Part shown: piece after piece, positions 9,287 to 18,233 of the stretch
How the letters are laid out: each line of letters opens with the position of its first letter
Numbering within the stretch: the stretch's first letter is position 1
Source: an uncultured Pedobacter sp.
GTDB taxonomy: Bacteria; Bacteroidota; Bacteroidia; Sphingobacteriales; Sphingobacteriaceae
Assembly (NCBI RefSeq): GCF_913776295.1
Contig: NZ_CAJYOJ010000087.1
Coordinates: 1-64,000 of the forward strand
Direction of reading: 5' to 3'
DNA: 64,000 bases
Program-made: the position numbers and the translations under genes
The notes under the pieces: model-generated
The model's input: only the letters and a program-made list of their open reading frames with translations
Database searches by the model: none
What the model was told of the DNA's origin: nothing

Positions 9287-10139
9287 CCTTTACAATTTCA
9301 ATATCAAAGTCTAAAGGCATTCCATTAGCCAAGTCAGAAGGTAATATGAGGCGAAGCTTACCGCCAGCGGTTACTTTTCCTGGTATGATTAACTGCCAAC
9401 CTTTAAATAAATTACTTAAAACATCCGTTATTTGAGCGGGTTGGGGTACGATAACACCATCTAAAGTTCTTAACGTATAATTTGCAACTATTGTAGAATT
9501 TAAATTAATAGCATCAGTTCCCGTACCGGGTGTAATAATTGAGTACCGTGCCCTTGACGGATCCTTAGTTACTGTTAAATTATTATTGGCGATTAACTTA
9601 TTAATTTCTAATTCGTCAATTTCATGTCTCTTGGATTCAACATATAAACCTAAATCAACAATAATATTCTCATTTGAAGCAATGTTAAGAGCACTCAGCC
9701 CATTTTTACCAAAAGCCATATACGAAGGTATAATCAACGTGGCTTTCCCTCCTCTATTTAATTTCGATAGTACTTCTCTGACTGGAGTTAAAAGAAATTG
9801 TTGTTGATTAAAAGTAAACCTATCTGTATAGCCTAAATAATTACCTGGTATCATTAAATCTTTAGATTGAAAAAAAACTTGCCCAGATAATGTTTTAAAT
9901 GTGTAAGAATAATAGACCGAATCTTGATTTGCAACGGCACTGCCCGTACCCTGTGCTGTAATTTTATAATAATATCCCTTTGTTTGATCCTTAGTGAAGC
10001 TAAGATTATTCTGCTTCAAATATGTTTGAATAGCTGCATCATCTATACTTTGAATAGACTCATACTCTTTTTTACACGAGCTGAAAATGATAGTAGCCAG
10101 TAAAATTCCGAATAGGCCAAGTTTAGTAAATTTGTTCAT
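9276..10139 (-). CDS. Lipoprotein with two divergent FKBP-type domains
   Basis: A 287-residue lipoprotein: the signal peptide ends in a lipobox (IIFSSCKK), so it should be acylated and membrane anchored. Two FKBP-like halves follow (about 30-160 and 165-285), each starting with a short helical lead such as INKLIANNNLTVTKD and then a YYKITAQGTGSAV-like strand. The second half ends at DFDIEIVKV, the family's last strand. Several residues typical of active FKBP sites are not evident, so rotamase activity is doubtful and a chaperone or binding role is possible. Its ATG follows the TAA of the upstream gene with no gap (TAAATG), which suggests translational coupling. Confidence 0.8.
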   Translation of the reverse strand: MNKFTKLGLFGILLATIIFSSCKKEYESIQSIDDAAIQTYLKQNNLSFTKDQTKGYYYKITAQGTGSAVANQDSVYYSYTFKTLSGQVFFQSKDLMIPGNYLGYTDRFTFNQQQFLLTPVREVLSKLNRGGKATLIIPSYMAFGKNGLSALNIASNENIIVDLGLYVESKRHEIDELEINKLIANNNLTVTKDPSRARYSIITPGTGTDAINLNSTIVANYTLRTLDGVIVPQPAQITDVLSNLFKGWQLIIPGKVTAGGKLRLILPSDLANGMPLDFDIEIVKVTN

Positions 10140-10637
10140 TTATTGTTGTACGTCTGTAAGTGTTATCGTAAAATCGAGTACTGAATTAGCAGGAACTGAA
10201 CCTGATGCACGAGTTCCATAAGCATAATATGATGGAATAATTAACCGGATCTTTCCGCCCTTTTGTATTTTTTGAATCCCAAATTGCCATCCTAAAATAA
10301 CATTTCCGAGTTTAAAGGTGGCTGGGTTTCCTTTGGTACTGTCGAAAATAGTACCGTTTAACAATCTCCCTTCATAATCTGCAGAGATCACTGTAGAAGT
10401 TAAATAACTTACGCTTCCTGATCCTGGAGCGATAATCTGATAGAAAATACCGCTCGCATCTTTTGTTCCCGAAATATTATTTGCTTTCACAAAAGCAGCT
10501 ATAGCGGTCGTATCTGCTTTAAATTGTGGAGTAGGGTCGTAGGTATCATCAATCGGCACATTTTTCTTACAGGCTGCTAAGCACCCTGCCAGGCAGATCA
10601 CTAGTAAAAAATATTTAAACTTAACCATTATCCGCAA
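10140..10637 (-). CDS. FKBP-type peptidyl-prolyl isomerase lipoprotein
   Basis: A 165-residue lipoprotein (lipobox region CLAGCLAAC) with one FKBP domain. Motifs include YEGRLLNGTIFDSTKG, the VILGWQFGIQKIQKGGK segment that lines the proline-binding pocket, and IPSYYAYG followed by IPANS-like VPANSVLDFTITL. The predicted role is proline isomerisation and folding help for exported proteins. An internal ATG at 10628 is an equally good start. It is the middle gene of three related ones and abuts the next gene directly. Confidence 0.9.
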   Translation of the reverse strand: MRIMVKFKYFLLVICLAGCLAACKKNVPIDDTYDPTPQFKADTTAIAAFVKANNISGTKDASGIFYQIIAPGSGSVSYLTSTVISADYEGRLLNGTIFDSTKGNPATFKLGNVILGWQFGIQKIQKGGKIRLIIPSYYAYGTRASGSVPANSVLDFTITLTDVQQ

Positions 10638-10756
10638 AAATAAGCTTTTAATGTGGTTGCAACAATTTTTAACCTATTTTAACAATTTTAAAGCGTTTAG
10701 AGAACCAGCCTTAATGTGAAAATATATAAAACAGTTTTATACTTTAGGCTTTATGC

Positions 10757-11203
10757 CTATTGGACGTTTAAAAGCTGAATATTAAAATCCAACACAGAAT
10801 TTCCAGGAATGGAACCTACAGAACTACTACCATAACCTAAAGCCGGTGGCACAATTAGCCTGATTTCGCCGCCTTTCTGGATTTTAGGAATACCGATGCG
10901 CCAGCCTTGAATCAGTTCTGCAAGGTTAAAGGTTTGTTCTTTGCCACCTCCATTATCAAATACATTTCCATTTAACAACCTTCCTTCATATTTGATGGTA
11001 ATTTTGGTATTGCTTGGATAAGTAAATGAACCCGATCCAGGTTTAATGATCTGGTAATATAAACCTGAGTTATCCCGAACGGCATTGATATTATTTTTTT
11101 TAATAAAATCTGTGATCTGTTTTTCGGGGTCCTCGTCTTTTTTACAAGATGAAATAACAGCTACACTTAAAAAAAGTATGGTAAGGAATCTAAATTTAAT
11201 CAT
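10757..11203 (-). CDS. FKBP-type peptidyl-prolyl isomerase lipoprotein
   Basis: A 148-residue lipoprotein (SVAVISSCKKDEDP) with a single FKBP domain, closely related to the gene at 10140. It has YEGRLLNGNVFDNGG, LIQGWRIGIPKIQKGGE, VPPALGYG and IPGNSVLDFNIQL, which is close to the canonical active FKBP pattern. It is first in a run of three tandem paralogs on the minus strand and lies about 120 bp upstream of the second. It was probably made by local duplication. Confidence 0.92.
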   Translation of the reverse strand: MIKFRFLTILFLSVAVISSCKKDEDPEKQITDFIKKNNINAVRDNSGLYYQIIKPGSGSFTYPSNTKITIKYEGRLLNGNVFDNGGGKEQTFNLAELIQGWRIGIPKIQKGGEIRLIVPPALGYGSSSVGSIPGNSVLDFNIQLLNVQ

Positions 11204-11583
11204 GCGCGAAAATATGATTTTAATAGCATAAAGCTATTTTTATGTTTTTGTTTTCTTTTAAGCTTCATTTTTACGAAAGAGACATTCTAATAGAGAGATC
11301 GTCATTGCGAGGAGGCTTCTTTAGCCGACGAAGCCTGCCGGCAACAGGCTGGCAATCTTTAAGAAAGGATCATTAATTAGCATGATAGATTGCTTCGTCG
11401 TACTTCCTCGCAATGACGATTTTTTTGGAGTCTGTGAAAATGTTGGGATAGGTATTTGCACCCAAACAGAATAGATGTTTCTTGCCAAAGCATATTATGG
11501 ATCGCTGCAAAATAATAAAAGGTTTAGCGTTTGAGTTAATGCACCCAAACCCTAAACCTTAAGCCCTATACCCTAAACCTGCC
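11204..11583. other. Intergenic region with REP-like element and CCCTAAACC run
   Basis: This 380-bp stretch has no supported gene. It holds a long palindromic repeat (11299-11419). At 11541-11580 lie several near-copies of ACCCTAAACC in the form of a short imperfect tandem run. No terminator is obvious for the acyl-CoA dehydrogenase gene, which ends at 11584. Confidence 0.6.
11299..11419. repeat. REP-like palindromic element with 15-bp arms
   Basis: Perfect inverted arms TCGTCATTGCGAGGA (11299-11313) and TCCTCGCAATGACGA (11405-11419) enclose about 90 bp containing related sub-motifs (GACGAAGC, GATTGCTTCGTCG). A half copy occurs at 19457-19497. This CGTCATTGCGAGG family is a known type of short interspersed bacterial repeat. 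Confidence 0.8.
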
Positions 11584-13377
11584 TTAAAAAATATATTTAT
11601 TTGCTTCGATCAATTGTTGTGCAACTCTTTGACGGGCGTCTTTCACATTAAACGGTTCTACTTTTGTAAAGCGGCGTAAGCCTACCTGCATCATACGCAG
11701 TTCATCACCCTCTGCAAAAGCCCAAAGTGCTTCTTTACCTGCTTTAGCTATACCGTCTACAGCTTCTACCATGTAAATCCGCAATAAATCCAGCTGGCCT
11801 GCACATGCTTCTTCACCACGTGTATGCACTAATTTCTCTGTCCTCAGTAAAGCCGACTCAAGCACATAAACATAACTGGCCATATCAGCAATGTTCATTA
11901 AAATTTCCTGTTCTTTGCTCAAGGTCATCATTAATTTTTGAACCGCAGCACCAGCCACCATTAATGTTGCTTTTTTCAGATTGGAAAGTACTTTTTTCTC
12001 TGCCGCAAATAGGGTAGTATCCTCTTCACCAAAATCAGGTATACTCATCAGCTCGGCGGCAACTGCTGTAGCAGGGGTCATTAAATCCAGCTCACCTTTC
12101 ATGGCACGTTTCAGCATCATATCAACCGTTAACAATCGGTTAATTTCGTTTGTACCTTCAAAAATCCGGTTGATACGAGCATCGCGGTAGGCCCTGTCCA
12201 TAGGCGCATCGGCACTAAAACCCATACCACCATAAATCTGCACACCTTCGTCTACCGTGTAATCTAAGGCTTCAGAGCCCCACACTTTTAATATGGCACA
12301 TTCCACCGCAAATTGCTCTACAGACTTTAACCTGGCTTTGCCAGATTCCATTCCACCAGCCACCAATTGATCGTAAGTATCATCAATATTTTGTCCTGCA
12401 CGATAGTTTGCGGCATCAACTGCATAAAGCTTCGATGCAATTTCTGCAATTTTAAAACGGATAGCGCCGTATTTCGAAATCGGACGACCAAACTGGATCC
12501 GCTCGTTCGAATAATTGATGGCTGTATTTAAAGTTGCCTTTGATGCTCCTATCGCCGCTGCTGATAATTTGATGCGGCCAATGTTTAAAATATTTACTGC
12601 GATTTTAAAACCGTTTTCACGTTCGCTTAACATATTCTCAACAGGCACCGGGCAATCGTTAAAGAAAACCTGACGTGTTGATGAACCCTTGATACCCATT
12701 TTGTGCTCTTCGGGATTCATCGTAATGCCCCCAAAACCTTTCTCCACAATAAACGCAGTTAAGTTCTTATCATCATCAATTTTTGCAAAAACGATAAAAA
12801 TATCGGCAAAACCACCATTGGTTATCCACATTTTCTGACCATTGATGATATAGTGCTTCCCGTCATCACTCAATTTAGCTTTGGTTTTTCCGGAGTTTGC
12901 ATCAGAACCCGAGTTTGGTTCGGTTAAGCAATAAGCAGCTTTCCATTCGCCTGAACCGAGTTTAGGAATGTACTTCGCTTTTTGCTCTTCGTTACCATAA
13001 TATAAAATCGGTAATGTCCCGATTCCGGTATGAGCAGAAAGTGCAACGGCAAACGAGTGGCCTGCACCTACCACATCTGCAACCAACATGGACGTATTGA
13101 AATTTTTGCCAAAACCGCCATATTCTTCCGGTACGGAAACACCTAGAATGCCCAGTTCGCCAGCCTTAGTTAACAGTGTCGGCATCAGTTCGGGATCTTC
13201 CTGCTTATCGATTTTTTCTAAATTAGGATAAACCTCGGCCGCCAGAAAATCGCGACAAGTTTGTGCAATCATCTGCTGCTCTTCGTCAAATTCTTCAGGG
13301 ATAAATACTTCCTGATAAGTGGTATCCTTGATTAAAAATTCACCACCCTTAATTGTCTTTTTTTCAGTTGTTTCCAT
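11584..13377 (-). CDS. Acyl-CoA dehydrogenase (long C-terminal type)
   Basis: An FAD enzyme that oxidises acyl-CoA to trans-2-enoyl-CoA, the first step of beta-oxidation. The 597-residue length is longer than the usual 380 or so and matches the very-long-chain type with an extra C-terminal helical domain. Visible motifs are CLTEPNSGSDANSG, YIINGQKMWITNGGFADIF, ERIQFGRPISKYGAI, and QIYGGMGFSADAPMDRAYRD followed by IFEGTNEINR, which holds the catalytic glutamate. It is the last gene of the minus-strand beta-oxidation operon, after the thiolase. Confidence 0.95.
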   Translation of the reverse strand: METTEKKTIKGGEFLIKDTTYQEVFIPEEFDEEQQMIAQTCRDFLAAEVYPNLEKIDKQEDPELMPTLLTKAGELGILGVSVPEEYGGFGKNFNTSMLVADVVGAGHSFAVALSAHTGIGTLPILYYGNEEQKAKYIPKLGSGEWKAAYCLTEPNSGSDANSGKTKAKLSDDGKHYIINGQKMWITNGGFADIFIVFAKIDDDKNLTAFIVEKGFGGITMNPEEHKMGIKGSSTRQVFFNDCPVPVENMLSERENGFKIAVNILNIGRIKLSAAAIGASKATLNTAINYSNERIQFGRPISKYGAIRFKIAEIASKLYAVDAANYRAGQNIDDTYDQLVAGGMESGKARLKSVEQFAVECAILKVWGSEALDYTVDEGVQIYGGMGFSADAPMDRAYRDARINRIFEGTNEINRLLTVDMMLKRAMKGELDLMTPATAVAAELMSIPDFGEEDTTLFAAEKKVLSNLKKATLMVAGAAVQKLMMTLSKEQEILMNIADMASYVYVLESALLRTEKLVHTRGEEACAGQLDLLRIYMVEAVDGIAKAGKEALWAFAEGDELRMMQVGLRRFTKVEPFNVKDARQRVAQQLIEANKYIF

Positions 13378-13528
13378 TGTTATGAGATTTGAGAAATGAG
13401 ATTTGAGATTTGAGACCTGCCCAAATTCAAACTCAAATCATTTTGTATGAGTTTTGAGACATTAGATGTGAGATTTGAGTTTTTGATAGAATCGCATTAT
13501 CTCAAATCTCATATCTAGCTTCTCACGT
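13378..13528. repeat. Intergenic GAGATTTGAGA-type degenerate repeats (copy 1)
   Basis: The gap between the thiolase and acyl-CoA dehydrogenase genes is filled with variants of AGATTTGAGA and GACATTAGATGTGAGA, including inverted ones (TCTCAAATCTCATATC at 13500-13515). It shares GATTTGAGACCTGCCCAAA with the next gap (14705-14844). Confidence 0.7.
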
Positions 13529-14704
13529 CTATAAAAGTTCAAAAATCCCTGCAGCACCTTGCCCTGTTCCTACGCACATGGTTACCATTCCGTATTTTTT
13601 GTTCTGTCTTTTCAGTTCGTTCATGATCTGTACGGTCAGTTTTGCCCCGGTACAACCCAGTGGATGGCCCAAAGCAATTGCACCACCATTTACATTAATC
13701 ACATCAGGATTTAAATCCAATGTTCTGATTACCGCCAACGATTGCGATGCAAAGGCTTCATTCAGTTCGATCAAATCGATATCTTCTTTTTTCAAGCCGG
13801 CTTGTTTTAATGCTTTTGGGATCGCCTCAATCGGACCAATGCCCATAATACGTGGTGGAACGCCTGCAATGCCGTAACTGACCAACCTGGCAATCGGTTC
13901 GGCATTTAATTCTTTCATTTTCTTTTCAGACACCACCAACACAAATGCAGCTCCGTCTGATGTTTGCGATGAATTACCTGCCGTTACACTTCCAACTGCA
14001 TCGAATACAGGTTTCAGTTTCGCCAACTTTTCCAGCGTGGTATCTGCCCGTGGTCCTTCATCGGTATCAACCACATAAGAACGCGTTTTCTTTTTCAGGT
14101 TATCATCCAGATAGTTTTCATTTACCGTTATCGGCAGGATTCCATCTTTCAGATGACCGTTTTTTATGGCATGAATTGCTTTTTCATGAGATTTTAAAGA
14201 AAAGGCATCCTGATCTTCACGGCTCACATTATATTCTTTGGCTACGGCTTCAGCCGTTAAGCCCATGCCCCAATACCAATCCGGATTGTTTTTTGCCACC
14301 TCTGCATTCGGCACCAGTTTCCAGCCACCAAAAGGCATGCCGCTCATTACCTCTACACCACCAGCGATGATACAATCGGCCATACCTGCTTTGATTTTGG
14401 CAACTGCAGTAGCAATGGTATCTAAACCTGATGCACAATACCGGTTTACCGTAACACCCGGTACCTTATCAGTATCCAGGCCCATTAGCGAAATCATACG
14501 GCCAATATTTAGCCCTTGTTCAGCCTCCGGGGTAGCATTACCCACCATTACATCATCAATTTGTTCTTTATCTAAATTTGGAACTGATGCTACCAAAGCC
14601 CTGATTACTTCTGCGGCTAAATCATCAGCTCTTGTAAAACGGAATACGCCACGGGGTGCTTTACCCACTGCTGTACGATATCCGGCTATAATATATGCTT
14701 CCAT
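13529..14704 (-). CDS. Acetyl-CoA C-acyltransferase (thiolase)
   Basis: Cleaves 3-ketoacyl-CoA with CoA, the last step of beta-oxidation. The 391-residue protein has the nucleophilic cysteine C90 in VNRYCASGLDTIATA, the NVNGGAIALGHPLGCTGA segment with the catalytic histidine, and the C-terminal MCVGTGQGAAGIFE with the second catalytic cysteine. A longer frame exists to 14755, but its 17 extra residues lie in the repeat-filled gap. The ATG at 14704 gives the family's usual N-terminus (MEAYIIAGYRTAVGK). It lies between the four-helix-bundle gene and the acyl-CoA dehydrogenase in the same operon. Confidence 0.96.
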   Translation of the reverse strand: MEAYIIAGYRTAVGKAPRGVFRFTRADDLAAEVIRALVASVPNLDKEQIDDVMVGNATPEAEQGLNIGRMISLMGLDTDKVPGVTVNRYCASGLDTIATAVAKIKAGMADCIIAGGVEVMSGMPFGGWKLVPNAEVAKNNPDWYWGMGLTAEAVAKEYNVSREDQDAFSLKSHEKAIHAIKNGHLKDGILPITVNENYLDDNLKKKTRSYVVDTDEGPRADTTLEKLAKLKPVFDAVGSVTAGNSSQTSDGAAFVLVVSEKKMKELNAEPIARLVSYGIAGVPPRIMGIGPIEAIPKALKQAGLKKEDIDLIELNEAFASQSLAVIRTLDLNPDVINVNGGAIALGHPLGCTGAKLTVQIMNELKRQNKKYGMVTMCVGTGQGAAGIFELL

Positions 14705-14844
14705 TCTTTTAGATTTGAGACTTGAGATATTAGATTTGAGACCTGCCCAAACCAATAACCCAAATCGATTATTATTTTTTGTGATACTAGATGTGAGACA
14801 TTAGATTTGAGACAGGTATCTTCTAAAATCTAGTGTCTCAGATC
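14705..14844. repeat. Intergenic GAGATTTGAGA-type degenerate repeats (copy 2)
   Basis: This gap is built of the same units as 13378-13528: AGATTTGAGACTTGAGATA, AGATTTGAGACCTGCCCAAA, ACTAGATGTGAGACATTAGA, and an inverted TAGTGTCTCAGATCTCATG. A third, shorter set lies at 15250-15298. Confidence 0.7.
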
Positions 14845-15216
14845 TCATGTCTTTTTATTAATTTTCTTCTCCAGCATTTGCTGAAAACCGTAAGTCATTT
14901 TTTGTAATTCGTCTATTTGGGCAATTGCAGGATCTAAAATTTCAGATTCAAGGATTGCAAGTTTATTAGCAATTACCAATTGAGTTCGCAATTCGTAAGA
15001 AGAACCGTTGGCTATGCCTAAAAAATTATTAAATTCTTTGACTGAATTTCTTCCGGCACCTTCGGCAATGTTAGATGGAATTGAGATAGCCGCCCTTCGA
15101 GATTGACTGATTAAACCAAAGCGCTCATCAGTTGGAAAAGTCGATGTAGCTTTGTAAACATCAACTGCTAAATCAATAGCCTTATTCCAAATTTTTAACT
15201 CTTTTAAATTATTCAT
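14845..15216 (-). CDS. Four-helix-bundle protein (23S rRNA intervening-sequence type)
   Basis: A 123-residue, all-helical protein of the 'four helix bundle protein' family, first known from intervening sequences of 23S rRNA. Typical segments are KELKIWNKAIDLAVDVYK at the N-terminus, LISQSRRAAISIPSNIAEG in the middle, and the following GAGRNSVKEFNNFLGIANGS. There is no rRNA here: the gene sits between the fadB-like and thiolase genes of the beta-oxidation operon, on the same strand, with repeat-rich DNA on both sides. This looks like an inserted mobile-like gene. Its molecular job is unknown. Confidence 0.85.
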   Translation of the reverse strand: MNNLKELKIWNKAIDLAVDVYKATSTFPTDERFGLISQSRRAAISIPSNIAEGAGRNSVKEFNNFLGIANGSSYELRTQLVIANKLAILESEILDPAIAQIDELQKMTYGFQQMLEKKINKKT

Positions 15217-15298
15217 GTTCTATAATCTTAATTGCAAATTGCTGTGAACGGTTGCAACCTGTCTCAAATCTAACCTCTCCTATCTCACATCTAATTCC
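15217..15298. repeat. Intergenic repeat units (copy 3)
   Basis: Contains ACCTGTCTCAAATCTAACC and TATCTCACATCTAATTCC, inverted versions of the AGATTTGAGACAGGT and TTAGATGTGAGA units seen in the two downstream gaps. Confidence 0.55.
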
Positions 15299-17696
15299 TC
15301 AACGGTTTACCTTTTGTAATGATGCTCTGAATCCGCTCTAACGACTTCCGCTCACCTGCAAGGGATAAAAACGCTTCTCTTTCCAGATCCAATAAGTATT
15401 GTTCGGTTACCTCTGTTGGCGCAGATAAATCGCCCCCACACATGACGTAGCCTAATTTTTCAGAGATTTTTTTATCATGTTCGGAAATGAAATGCCCGGC
15501 ATACATACTATTTGCACCGGCATAAACAATTCCCAATCCTTGCTTTCCTAAAACTTTAATATCGTTTCGTTGTACCGGCTTTGTATAGCCAGCATCAGCT
15601 AGTTCAATCGCCTTCGCTTTTGCATCGGCCAGTAAACGGTTGCGGTTCATGGAGATCGAGAATTTATCTTTTTGGAGATAGCCCAGTTCATAAGCTTCAT
15701 AACCGGAGGTAGAAACTTTGGCCATCCCAATCGTTAAGAAACGATCTTTTAGTGCATTCTGCACAATCTGATCATCTTTAAACTCATCCGAAGCACGTAA
15801 AGCAAACTCTTTGGTACCACCGCCACCAGGAATTACCCCTACTCCAAACTCAACCAGCCCCATATAGGTTTCCGCAGAAAGCTGAACATGATCGGCATGT
15901 AAACTGAATTCGCAACCACCACCCAAGGTTAAATTATGTGGGGCTACCACAACCGGAATTGATGAATAACGGATGCGCATAGACGTATTCTGGAACATTT
16001 TGATCGCCATGTTTAATTCGTCCCATTCCTGCTCTACCGCCATCATAAAAATCATCCCTACGTTTGCACCAGCTGAGAAATTTGCTCCGTCATTACCGAT
16101 AACCAAACCACGGTAATCCTTTTCTGCGAGATCAATAGCCTTGTTAATTCCCGAAATCACGTCACCGCCGATGGTATTCATTTTGGTATGGAATTCTACA
16201 TTCAGAATGCCATCGCCCAGATCAATAATGGAGACACCTGAGTTTTTCCAAATGGTTTTATTTTCGCGAAGGTTATCCAGGATGATAAACTCATCTGTTC
16301 CAGGTAAAGCTTTATAACTTTTGGAAGGGATGTCGTAATATTTCTTAATACCATTCTCCACCTTGTAGAACGAAGTATGTCCGGCATCCAGCATCTCCTG
16401 TACCCAGACCGCAGCTTTATGGCCATATTGCTCCATTCCGTCCAGACCTTCTTTTACGCCAACGGCATCCCACAATTCGAAAGGACCAAGTTCCCAGCCA
16501 AAACCTGCCCGCATTGCATCATCAATACGGTACAGTTCATCAGAAATTTCTGGAATCCTGTCTGATACATATTCAAATAAACCAAATGAAGAATGTCGGA
16601 ACAATTCGCCTGCCTTATCTTTTCCTTTGGCAAAAATCTTCATTCGCTCACGAAGGTTTTCTACCGGCTTGGTCATTTCCAAAGTCGTTGACTTAACCTT
16701 TTGCTGGGGCTTATATTCTAATGTTTTTAAGTCAAGTGCAAGAATTTCAGTTTTGCCATCAGCAGTTTTGGTCTTTTTATAGAAGCCCTGTTTGGTTTTA
16801 TCCCCAAGCCACTTATTTTCTTCCATTTTTTGCACGTATGCCGGAAGTTTGAACAAATCGTGTGCTTTATCATCAGGGCAGTTATCGTAAAGTCCTTTAG
16901 CCACCTTGATCATGGTATCCAGACCTACCACGTCAGACGTACGGAAGGTAGCTGATTTAGGTCTGCCCAATGCCGGCCCTGTAAATTTATCAACCTCTTC
17001 TACCGTTAAATCGAGTTTTTCGACTAAATGCAGGAGCGCCATAATCGAATAAACGCCTACCCTGTTGGCAATAAATGCCGGGGTATCTTTACACAAGACG
17101 GTTGTTTTCCCTAAAAATTTATCACCATACTGCATCAGGAAATCAACTATTTCTGGCTGTGTATATGGCGTAGGGATAATTTCCAGTAATTTTAAATAAC
17201 GTGGTGGATTGAAGAAGTGTGTACCACAGAAATGCGATTTAAAATCTTCACTTCTTCCTTCAGCCATTAAATGGATAGGAATACCAGAAGTATTGGAGGT
17301 GATTAAAGTGCCTGGTTTGCGGAATTGCGCTACCTGCTCGAAGACTTTTTTCTTGATATCAAGATTTTCAACTACAACTTCAATCACCCAATCATAACCG
17401 GCAATTTTCGGCATATCATCATCGAAGTTCCCGGTTTTGATCTTATTTAATGCTTTTTTAGTGTAAATTGGCGATGGATTTGTTTTTACCGCCGTTTGCA
17501 GAGCTGTATTTACAATCCGGTTTTTTACAGCCGGGTTATCTAATGCTAATCCTTTCGACTGTTCCTCAGGGCTGAGCTCTTTTGGGGCGATATCCAATAA
17601 CAATACCTCAACTCCTATATTGGCGAAATGGCATGCAATACGCGAACCCATAATACCCGAACCTAAAACAGCAACTTTATTAATGCTTCGTTTCAT
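15291..17696 (-). CDS. 3-hydroxyacyl-CoA dehydrogenase / enoyl-CoA hydratase fusion
   Basis: A bifunctional beta-oxidation enzyme of 801 residues that hydrates enoyl-CoA and oxidises the 3-hydroxyacyl-CoA. The NAD-binding dehydrogenase half comes first (KVAVLGSGIMGSRIACHFAN) with its C-terminal dehydrogenase domains. The crotonase half follows near 490-700, with GNDGANFSAGANVGM and NLTLGGGCEFSLHADHVQL (oxyanion-hole region). This order is the reverse of E. coli FadB and matches the FadN type. It lies 72 bp after marR and heads the catabolic genes of the operon. Confidence 0.95.
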   Translation of the reverse strand: MKRSINKVAVLGSGIMGSRIACHFANIGVEVLLLDIAPKELSPEEQSKGLALDNPAVKNRIVNTALQTAVKTNPSPIYTKKALNKIKTGNFDDDMPKIAGYDWVIEVVVENLDIKKKVFEQVAQFRKPGTLITSNTSGIPIHLMAEGRSEDFKSHFCGTHFFNPPRYLKLLEIIPTPYTQPEIVDFLMQYGDKFLGKTTVLCKDTPAFIANRVGVYSIMALLHLVEKLDLTVEEVDKFTGPALGRPKSATFRTSDVVGLDTMIKVAKGLYDNCPDDKAHDLFKLPAYVQKMEENKWLGDKTKQGFYKKTKTADGKTEILALDLKTLEYKPQQKVKSTTLEMTKPVENLRERMKIFAKGKDKAGELFRHSSFGLFEYVSDRIPEISDELYRIDDAMRAGFGWELGPFELWDAVGVKEGLDGMEQYGHKAAVWVQEMLDAGHTSFYKVENGIKKYYDIPSKSYKALPGTDEFIILDNLRENKTIWKNSGVSIIDLGDGILNVEFHTKMNTIGGDVISGINKAIDLAEKDYRGLVIGNDGANFSAGANVGMIFMMAVEQEWDELNMAIKMFQNTSMRIRYSSIPVVVAPHNLTLGGGCEFSLHADHVQLSAETYMGLVEFGVGVIPGGGGTKEFALRASDEFKDDQIVQNALKDRFLTIGMAKVSTSGYEAYELGYLQKDKFSISMNRNRLLADAKAKAIELADAGYTKPVQRNDIKVLGKQGLGIVYAGANSMYAGHFISEHDKKISEKLGYVMCGGDLSAPTEVTEQYLLDLEREAFLSLAGERKSLERIQSIITKGKPLRN

Positions 17697-17768
17697 TACT
17701 ATTTGCTTTTCGTTAGCCTGATAGAAACATGTTATGAATTTACCAGACAGGTTTGATTACTATATTTA

Positions 17769-18203
17769 TTAATCTACAGTATAGGCTACTGTAATATCAT
17801 TTAATTTGATCAGCAGGTTAATGAAAGTCTCTTTTTCCTTTTTTGAGAAATGTTCATCGAGATATTCATTAAATTTTCGGACAACTCCCTTTGCCAACTG
17901 TTTTTTCTCTTTACCAAAATCAGTCAGAAAAACCTTTACCGAGCGTTTATCACCTACTGATGTTTCCCGGAAAATAAGGTTAGCCTCTTCCATGTTATTT
18001 AACATGCGCGATAAACTGGTAGCCTTAACCCCAAGCAAGCCAGCTAAATTTGAAACCGCAGTCCCCTCCACATCATCTATATTAATAAGCATGTAACCAA
18101 TGGCCTGGGTAATCCCAAAACCGGATGCCATTTGGTTGTACTTATTAAACATATTTTGCCAGGCAAACTTAACATGGTAATCTATGGTTTGTTGTTGTTT
18201 CAT
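17769..18203 (-). CDS. MarR-family transcriptional regulator
   Basis: A 144-residue winged-helix regulator. The DNA-binding core is seen in TAVSNLAGLLGVKATSLSRM followed by LNNMEEANLIFRETSVGDKRSVKVFLTDFGK (the wing). It is first in the beta-oxidation operon, so it most likely represses that operon and responds to an acyl-CoA or fatty acid; this is inference from context. The ATG at 18203 is preferred to 18233, because the longer form would begin inside the palindrome that looks like its own operator. A Bacteroidota promoter and that palindrome lie directly upstream. Confidence 0.92.
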   Translation of the reverse strand: MKQQQTIDYHVKFAWQNMFNKYNQMASGFGITQAIGYMLINIDDVEGTAVSNLAGLLGVKATSLSRMLNNMEEANLIFRETSVGDKRSVKVFLTDFGKEKKQLAKGVVRKFNEYLDEHFSKKEKETFINLLIKLNDITVAYTVD

Positions 18204-18213
18204 TTTCACTAAT

Positions 18214-18233
18214 TTATTATGCTTGCATAACAA
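18214..18233. promoter_or_regulatory. Candidate MarR operator palindrome
   Basis: The perfect core TTATGC-TT-GCATAA (18217-18230) extends to a 20-bp imperfect palindrome. It sits just downstream of the -7 box and about 14 bp before the marR start codon, where a bound repressor would block transcription. A related half site, TTAATGCAA, lies at 18253-18261. Confidence 0.6.

Noticed and set aside
14845..15216. The idea that an rRNA intervening sequence marks a 23S gene here
   Set aside because: No rRNA sequence lies on either side; the flanks are beta-oxidation genes.
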